Shown here piece by piece: positions 57,400 through 64,000 of a stretch of DNA of 64,000 nucleotides. Position numbers and translations under genes: made by a program. Source of the DNA: Bombyx mori (lineage: Eukaryota; Arthropoda; Insecta; Lepidoptera; Bombycidae); contig NC_085133.1 of the NCBI RefSeq assembly GCF_030269925.1, positions 9,134,001 to 9,198,000 of the forward strand, written 5' to 3'. The notes beneath the pieces are model-generated. The model was given only the letters and a program-made list of their open reading frames with translations, searched no databases and was not told the origin of the DNA. Positions within the stretch are counted from its first letter, which is position 1, and each line of letters begins with the position of its first letter.

Positions 57400-57830
57400 A
57401 AAAACAAAAAAGATATGTACACTTTTATAGAAGTAGTAGAAGTATAGAAGTAGTGTTTTTCAGGATGCAATACCATGCACCCACGCTTTTTTTTTTACAA
57501 TAAAATCATTTTTTCTTATACTATTTTTAATTCAAATTTATTAAAATTTATTTTCTATTTTTTAGTTGGATTTTCTATAAAGGCGTATTTTGTTAGTTTT
57601 TTTAAACTATTATTTATTTTTCATTTTTTGGTTGAATTTCAATTTTTTAAATTTTGTTTAAATATTGAATTGTCATCGAACTTAATGCGTATACCAAATT
57701 TCTAGTTAATCCGACGTTTTGAAGGGGGTCAAAATCATGTTCAAAGATTCCGTTACATACTAACATACTAACATATATATGATGCTAATAAATGCTGAAG
57801 CTAATAAAAGCGCATTAAAAAGAAAACACT
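57400..57830 (+). mobile_element. Repeat T, copy next to the TGF-beta fragment
   Basis: TTTAGTTGGATTTTCTATAA, TTTAAACTATTATTTATTTT and AATTTCTAGTTAATCCGACG; ends GAAGCTAATAAAAGCGCATT. Confidence 0.6.
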
Positions 57831-58043
57831 AGTTTTATTTTAAAAAATCAGCTAATATTCTCAATAGAGAATGCGGAGCACGCGCCAAACGCATTCTGAA
57901 ATTCGAACTTTGTACCTTATGATTGCGTGCACAGCTACTCATGTTCCAACAGGTGAGCTTACAGCGTACAATCATTTTAAGTAATTTAAGAGAAATATAG
58001 TAAAGTAGTAAGTAGTATAGTATATAAGTTGTAAAGTAGTAAA

Positions 58044-58480
58044 GTTGTCGTGGCCTAAAAGGATAAGACGTCCAGTGCATTCGTATTGAGCGATGCACCG
58101 GTGTTCGAATCCCGCAGGCGGGTACCAATTTTTCTAATGAAATACGTACTTAACAAATGTTCACGATTGACTTCCACGGTGAAGGAATAACATCATGCAA
58201 TAAAAATCAAACCCGTAAAATGATAATTAGCGTAATTACTGGTGGTAGGACCTTCTTGTGAGTCCGCACGGGTAGGTACCACCGCCCCGCCTATTTCTGC
58301 CGTGAAGCAGTAATGCGTTTCGGTTTGAAGGGTGGGGCAGCCGTTGTGACTATACTGAGACCTTAGAACTATATCTCAAGATGTGTGGCGCATTGACGTT
58401 GTAGATGTCTATGGGCTCTAGTAACCACTTAACACCAGGTGGGCCGTGAGCTCGTCCACACATCTAAGTAATAAAAAAAA
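58044..58480 (+). mobile_element. Bm1 SINE, full length
   Basis: GTTGTCGTGGCCTAAAAGGA (A box), GTGTTCGAATCCCGCAGGCG (B box) to CATCTAAGTAATAAAAAAAA. Confidence 0.93.
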
Positions 58481-58895
58481 ATAAAAAAAGTCGCCTCCAA
58501 ATAAAAAAGAATGAGGTAATAAAAAAAATGAGAATGTTGTTTGGTAAATGTAGCATACGCAGTCATTTTAGCAATTCTTCAAATATTCGTTAAGAGCGGC
58601 GTGTGTTATTAATAGCTTGAAAGAGGGGCCATTGGACACGTGGCAATTACTAACGGTACCTATATAAGGAGAAAACGCATGTTGGCTGAAAAATAATAAC
58701 AGAAAACATAGTGAACTTTTTTTATTTTTTTTTATTGGTTGTACCCAAGAATAAGTTCACGGCTCGCCTGCTATTAAGTTGTGACCGGAGCTCTTGGGAG
58801 ATCATTACGTGGATCATGCCGCCAGTCTTGCACTACGTATTACTGATACCAAAGCAATACGAAGGTGTTTAAAGGAAAAGTCCCACAGATTTTTT

Positions 58896-59134
58896 ATTGG
58901 CGGTAGGACCTCTTGTGAGTCCACACGGATAGGTACCACCCTGCCTATTTCAGCCGTGAAGCGGTAATGCGTTTCGGTTTGAAGGGTGAGGCAGCCGTTG
59001 TAACTATACTGAGACCCTAGAATTTATATCTCAAGGTGGGTGGCGGCATTTACGCTGTAAATGTCTATGGTAACCACTTAACACCGGGTAAGTTGTGAGC
59101 CCGTCCACCCATATATGCAATAAAGAAAAAAAAA
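58896..59134 (+). mobile_element. Bm1 SINE, 3' half
   Basis: ATTGGCGGTAGGACCTCTTG ... CATATATGCAATAAAGAAAA. Confidence 0.9.
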
Positions 59135-59880
59135 TCCAATTTTTTGTTTTTGTTTTGACTGTATAGTTCAAAGACTTCAAAGTGACCAAAGTAGAATGAG
59201 TGTTTAAAAAAATCAAAATTAAAACATAAAGGTGACGTCATTTGGGGTTAAAATGTACGTCGAGCCATATAATGTACTATTAGGTTGTTTTGTTTATTTT
59301 CGAAACACAACCACGATTTTGTTCCATAAAACATTTCAAAAAATAAGGTGAATAAAACATAGAGAGTTTTTTTAAATGTGTTTGTGGTAAAATATTCTTC
59401 AATGTAGGTTTACGTTAAAAAGAGGTTGTATAGTTTTAAAAAAAAACATCTCTCATGAAAGTTATGGAGTGTCATAGCCAATAGTAGTCCTTGTCAACGG
59501 AATGTGAACTTTGCCGTTTAAATAGCATAATAATGATTATTGAGTTTTTCATTTTTTTGGACACAGCTCAATTATGATATTATATTATAATATGAAACGA
59601 ACTTAAAATAAGAAAAGTAAAAATAATAAAATTGTATTTAAATACGACTCTCAATGCTTTCGTATTAACTAAAAAAAAACATAAAACATTCTAAGATGGA
59701 AGATGATGAAATATACGTGACATTAAATCACATAAGTAGTTTTAATGAAGACTGTATATTTAGATGTTACGGAAAATCGACATTAAATTATCGAGTTTAA
59801 TTTTTGTTTAAAAAAAAAAAAACGATAAAGTGTAAATTCCTCGGCGAAGGGTATCGCGTAGATCATCGTCCACTATCATT
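59135..59880. other. AT-rich upstream region of the TGF-beta gene
   Basis: No repeat recognised and strongly A/T biased; likely holds upstream regulatory DNA but no specific motif is claimed. Confidence 0.35.
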
Positions 59881-59920
59881 CACCGGACGGTGGAAGCTTC
59901 AGGGATCCCGCTCGCTCCAA

Positions 59921-59956
59921 TATAAGGAGTAGAGCATATCTGCGCGCATCAGTCGC
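59921..59956 (+). promoter_or_regulatory. Core promoter of the TGF-beta gene: TATA box plus initiator
   Basis: TATAAGG at 59921 and an arthropod-type initiator TCAGTC at 59949-59954 put the putative +1 adenine at 59951, exactly 30 bp from the first T of TATA. The ATG at 60037 then gives an ~86-nt leader. The arrangement is textbook; transcription start is inferred. Confidence 0.6.
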
Positions 59957-60036
59957 TAGCTGGGACACTAGCCGATCGCCCGTATGCGGCTCGATCTTCT
60001 TAGCTACTTCAACTGCCTCCGCCGAAGAAACTTACC

Positions 60037-60361
60037 ATGATCGCGTGGAGCACAAGCGCGTTAGTGTTCATTCTAGTCGGTAATTTTTTAAGTTTGGATG
60101 GCGAGATGCTGGGCAGCTGCGCCAATTGTGCCAACGCGGACCTCAGTGTCACCCAGCTGACGGAGGCGCGGATCGAGTTCGTCAAGCAGCAGATATTGAA
60201 GAAGCTCCGCATGACCAAGAAGCCGGCTGTCGCGCTGCCCGTCAATAGCTTACCGATGCCGGTGGCGCAAGGACAGACCCTCAGTGAAGGCACTGATAAG
60301 CCCCCCGAGTTTGACGACTATTATGGCAGAACCGAACAAAAGATCATCTTCCCTGTCGAGG
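60037..60361 (+). CDS. Activin/inhibin-beta-like TGF-beta ligand, first coding exon (partial)
   Basis: The exon runs from ATG at 60037 (context TTACCATG) to donor GTAAGT at 60362, 108 codons plus 1 nt (phase 1). It encodes a signal peptide (residues 1 to about 22, core ALVFILVGNFLSL), a CxxC pair after it (SCANC), then EARIEFVKQQILKKLRM and KPAV. This matches the start of activin/inhibin-beta propeptides (Cys-x2-Cys, then a VK..IL..L..K.P helix). Secreted dimeric ligands of this group signal through the activin-type receptor (Baboon in insects). Insect candidates are dawdle/Alp23B-like or Activin-beta; I cannot choose safely, so no symbol is given. The prodomain remainder, cleavage site and cystine-knot domain lie past 64000. 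A TATA/initiator promoter lies about 86 bp upstream. Confidence 0.85.
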
Positions 60362-61628
60362 GTAAGTCCCGGGGTTCTATTAATCTATGTCGTATCTGAA
60401 AACGAAGGATGAAGTGTCATTGAATGCCATTACGATAAACGGTAATGTTACCAAAAATAAAGCTGCGTTGTTTTTTGCACGGCCAATGTACGTGGTAATA
60501 GCATCGTTCTTAGCGGATGTCATCCAGTTGAGCCTGGGAACCCGTTTTGTTTTGTCGTGAAACAACTAATATTATACGACGCTCATCCACTGCTTTCATA
60601 CGACAAATCGTTACTTTAGTTCGAAAGAGAAAAAAGTCCAACAAATTCCGTATTTATTTACAAGTCAATTTGCTAATTATAATTTGACCAGCGTATTCTG
60701 ATTACACTTATTGAATGGATGTAACGTTATTGTCTTATCTTTGAACAGCGAACATTTTTTTTTTTTTTGTTGCGGGAACAAAACTCATTTTAGTTTCGCT
60801 GCTTTTCAGATAACTTGCTTTTTACAATTGAGTTATGATTTTTTTGTAACTAGAAATGTGTATGTGCACATAAATATTATTTACCACATATGTGTGTTTC
60901 TAAGAATTTGGGCATTCGTTTCTGTCTTATTTCTTACACAGTTTACCGTAATTATTTATTGTGAGAATACAAAGCTAATTTAATAATCTAATTTATGAAT
61001 AAATCATTCAAATAAATATCCTATAAAGATCGAAAATGGTTCCCATATCAACCTAAATACAATATTTCAAATAAGCTAGCTACAATAGATCCGGGTGAAA
61101 CTGTTTTAAAAGTGAAATCATTATCAGTTTAATTGTCTCAAGTTTGTTATGAGAAAAAAAAAAAACAATAATAAGAAATTGATAAAGTTCTCGGACTGCT
61201 CACCACAGTAAGAGCATGCGCTCGTGAGATGCCGAGATTTGAACTTTGGACTCGGGTGTAAATGAACGCATCATACTATAACCGCGTGTCGCGTAGCACG
61301 GTAATACAGTGAATTTTTATTTATTATGAGTGCGCATGCAAATTTATCGCTTGGCTTAGTTTTTACCGAAGCGCTCCATTACCTACCATTATTTAGCGAT
61401 ACACATGCGTATTTTACTGGTGGTAGGACCTCTTGTAGCCCGAACAAAAGTGCTCCGTAAAAGTCAGGACCCTCAGGACTGGAGAACACGAGTCAAGGAG
61501 TGCTTGATATTAAATTCTTTCTTTTTTAATAAGGCGAAAGAATGTGAACAATTTAGACATTGTAAAAACACATTACGCCCGGTTTGTAGGAACTGTTTGA
61601 TGGTAGGACCTCTCTTGGACCTACTACT

Positions 61629-61870
61629 TATGGTAGGACCTATTGTGAGTTCGCGCGGGTAGGTACCACCGCCCTGCCTATTTCTGCCGTGAAGCAGTAA
61701 TGCGTTTCGGTTTGAAGGGTAGGGCAGCCGTTGTAACTATACTTGAGACCATAGAACTTATATCTCAAGATGGGTGGCGCATTTACTTTATAGATGTCTA
61801 TGGGCTCCAGTAACCACTTAACACCAGGTGGGCTGTGAGCTCGTCCACTCATCTAAGCAATAAAAAAAAA
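61629..61870 (+). mobile_element. Bm1 SINE, 3' half, in the hairpin loop
   Basis: ATGGTAGGACCTATTGTGAG ... CATCTAAGCAATAAAAAAAA. Two extra short GGTAGGACCT pieces lie at 61422 and 61603. Confidence 0.9.
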
Positions 61871-62050
61871 AGTGGTTTTTTTTTTGAATTTTAGAATTTT
61901 TTTATTTTATATCTTCATAAATGCAGTCGGACCAATTCAACTATATCAGGACCTGTGTAGGTTTCCGCATAGGTCGCTGACTTAGCAAACAATTCGTACA
62001 ACAAACAGTTCCTACAAACCGGGCGTTATGTGTTTTTACAATGTCTAAAT

Positions 62051-62294
62051 TTTTTTTTTTTTTTTTATTGCTTAGATCGGTGGACGAGCTTACCTGGAGT
62101 TAAGTGGTTACTGGAGCCATAGAAATCTATGACATAAATGCGCCACCCACCTTGAGATATGAGTTCTAAGGTCTCAGTATAGTTACAACGGCTGCCCTAC
62201 CCTTAAAACCGAAATGAATTACTGCATCACGGCAGAAGTAGGCAGGGTGGTGGTACCTACCCGCGCGGACTCACAAGACGTCCTACCACCAGTA
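62051..62294 (-). mobile_element. Bm1 SINE, 3' half, inside the right arm
   Basis: Poly-T, TTATTGCTTAGATCGGTGGA ... AAGACGTCCTACCACCAGTA. The left arm has no insert here, so this SINE is younger than the duplication. Confidence 0.9.
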
Positions 62295-62739
62295 ACATTC
62301 TTTCGCCTTATTAAAAAAAGAAAGAGTTTAATATCAAGCACTATATACTCCTCCTTGTATCGTGTTCTTCAACCCTGAGGGTCCTGACCTTTACGGAGTA
62401 CCTTAGTACGGACTATGTTCCTCCATTTATTCCTGCCCTTTGCGCAGTGGATAGCGACATTGATGCTGAAGTCCAATGTTGTCTTAATTTGATTGGACCA
62501 GCGCGTAGGACTATGTCCTTTGGCCTCTTTTCTCCTACTTTGCCGGTAATGATATACAAATACAGTCCATTTGATGGTAAGTGGCGACCGTTAATGGACA
62601 TCAACAATGCAAGGGGCACAAACAAACCGCTGCTTATCGATAATAATTATAATGTCCTTATAATTGTTAACAAATACCTCTTTTCCTTCGCCGATATTCT
62701 TTTGAGGACTGAGAGCTATTTAGAGCCCATATGATCAAA

Positions 62740-62972
62740 GGCCGTTTTCCAAATACAGCACAAGAGCGCATTATGCGGCATAATGCTCAACCAAGCTTCA
62801 GCATAATTCGGCATTGTGCGTCACTATGCTCTGTAATTAACCATTACTTAATGGTAGTTTTCCAATTACAGAGCATAATGCGACTCAGTGACGCACAATG
62901 CCGAATTATGCTGAAGCTTGGTTGAACATTATGCCGCATAATGCGCTCTTGGGCTGTATTTGGAAAACGGCC
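62740..62972. repeat. 233-bp near-perfect hairpin, MITE-like
   Basis: GGCCGTTTTCCAAATACAGC at left and its inverse at right; arms of ~110 bp pair almost throughout around a centre near 62855. No clear target duplication. Confidence 0.85.
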
Positions 62973-63329
62973 ATATTCATCACATTAATTTAACCGAGAA
63001 CTTGTCTGTCTGCTGAGAATTAATTGGGTTAAAGAATTTAGTGATGAGTTTTCGTTTAAGGTATAGCAAAGTCATTCTTTTCTTATTTAGCATATATATC
63101 GTGTAATTTATGTTTTTTTTGTTTGTTTATATTCGACTTCCTGTTTCGTAAGCTAAAAATTTTTAATTTTCGTATATTAATTAAACTTAGACATCGATAG
63201 TGAGTGTGTTAAAATAATTATCGTTTTGTACGTCGTCCATTGCTAGTTACTAAAAAAAACTATCGTTAGCTTTGAAAAATAAGCTTAACGTACCGCGTTA
63301 GGTAGGGAAAAAAAAAAGTACCGCGTTAG

Positions 63330-63680
63330 AAGTGCGGGAAAGCTCTTGGCCCGTTTAATGTTAAGTTTACCACAGCCCTTAGACATCAGATAACGAATCC
63401 CCAGGAAGGCTAAGGACAATCATCAGAGGGCCTCTCGATCGATGAGCTATCCAAAGCCCGCCTAAGCAGAACTGTCAACTAGTACTCACCCCGCGTATCC
63501 GGGGCTACACTCATGGAAGCCGCGAGTAGAGCAGGCTATTCGTTCCCAAACTAGTATACGGAGGCGACCCTATCGGGTGTTTCCACTTAGGGGGCCAGAA
63601 TTCTGGCGAGACCCCGCCCCCCCAGGCCCCCGGGTCGACGTCCTGGAATTCCTCAATGATAGCCGATAGGTCTTATATGC
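63330..63680. other. GC-rich unclassified segment
   Basis: Contains ATCCGGGGCTACACTCATGG and a poly-C stretch (CCCCGCCCCCCCAGG). No long ORF; possibly an unrecognised LINE remnant. Confidence 0.3.
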
Positions 63681-63887
63681 TACAAAATAATAAACAAGCT
63701 AATGTCAAAACAGATACATAATTAATCCATTGAACTTTCTACGTTACATTTTTTGTTGTTGTAAACAGCGCGCAATCATTTGTTTTGTAAAACTATAATC
63801 AAATATACTGGAAGGATGAAATAGAGGGCTCATGTCTCTCCACACGACGTGTTGCTGCCGTACCAGGGGCAGGAGGAGGGATTTTAT

Positions 63888-64000
63888 TTTATTGCTTACA
63901 TGGGTGGACCAGCTCACAGTCCACCTGGTGTTAAGTGGTTACTGGAGCCCATAGACATCTACAACGTAAATGCGCCACCCACCTTGAGATATAAGTTCTA
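63888..64000 (-). mobile_element. Bm1 SINE, cut by window end
   Basis: TTTTATTGCTTACATGGGTG ... GAGATATAAGTTCTA. Confidence 0.9.

Larger units (their letters stand above)
61450..62400. repeat. Large inverted duplication interrupted by Bm1
   Basis: Left arm 61450-61600 (GTGCTCCGTAAAAGTCAGGA ... GGTTTGTAGGAACTGTTTG) recurs inverted as 62293-62400 plus 61998-62052, split by a Bm1 copy. The spacer holds another Bm1. Confidence 0.85.
60362..64000 (+). other. Intron 1 of the TGF-beta ligand gene (continues past window)
   Basis: Starts with a consensus donor. No second coding exon was recognised before the window ends. 60362-61414 shows only AT-rich sequence and a weak tRNA-like stretch (61190-61300). 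The rest holds Bm1 SINEs, a large inverted duplication (61450-62400) and a 233-bp near-perfect hairpin (62740-62972). Confidence 0.6.

Overview
This window is nuclear DNA of a lepidopteran insect, almost certainly the silkworm Bombyx mori or a very close relative. It carries more than twenty copies of the tRNA-derived SINE Bm1. The background is AT-rich, and the only host genes are split into short exons with GT-AG introns and embedded in transposable elements (TEs). No bacterial-type genes, rRNA genes or CRISPR arrays were seen. Species assignment rests on remembered Bm1 sequence, not on a search.

Two host genes are supported. (1) Positions 2508-18742, plus strand: a complete 14-exon gene for a peroxisomal ABC half-transporter of the ABCD1/ABCD2 (adrenoleukodystrophy protein) type. 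All junctions are phase-compatible and give 754 residues, with Walker A, Q-loop, signature, Walker B and H-loop present. (2) Positions 59921 to past the window end, plus strand: the promoter and first coding exon of an activin/inhibin-beta-like TGF-beta ligand. The rest lies beyond a long intron that runs off the window. A broken piece of a TGF-beta mature-domain exon sits on the opposite strand at 57137-57327, just upstream of this gene.

The 40 kb between the genes (about 19.5-59.9 kb), and most intron space, is TE sequence. The centrepiece is a full-length Jockey-type non-LTR retrotransposon (50891-56048, minus strand) with two intact ORFs and an 11-bp target-site duplication. Truncated copies of this family (called LINE-A here) and of a sister family (LINE-B) are scattered throughout. 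Also present are two decayed mariners, two hAT-like and two Harbinger-like non-autonomous elements, Helitron-like pieces, a foldback MITE family (family F, four copies), a 416-bp poly-A retroposon family (family R), CR1-, RTE- and LINE-C-type LINE tails, a possible solo LTR and several large inverted repeats.

Layout: 1-2.5 kb, TEs and the upstream region of the ABCD gene; 2.5-19.5 kb, the ABCD gene with TE-filled introns; 19.5-50.9 kb, a TE graveyard with nested insertions; 50.9-56.1 kb, the intact LINE-A; 56.1-59.9 kb, repeats and the TGF-beta exon fragment; 59.9-64 kb, the 5' end of the TGF-beta gene, whose intron 1 holds two long hairpins. The two host genes have no evident functional link.

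Limits: exon boundaries come from reading splice sites and phases by eye. Transcription start sites, untranslated regions and repeat edges are approximate unless a target-site duplication is given.
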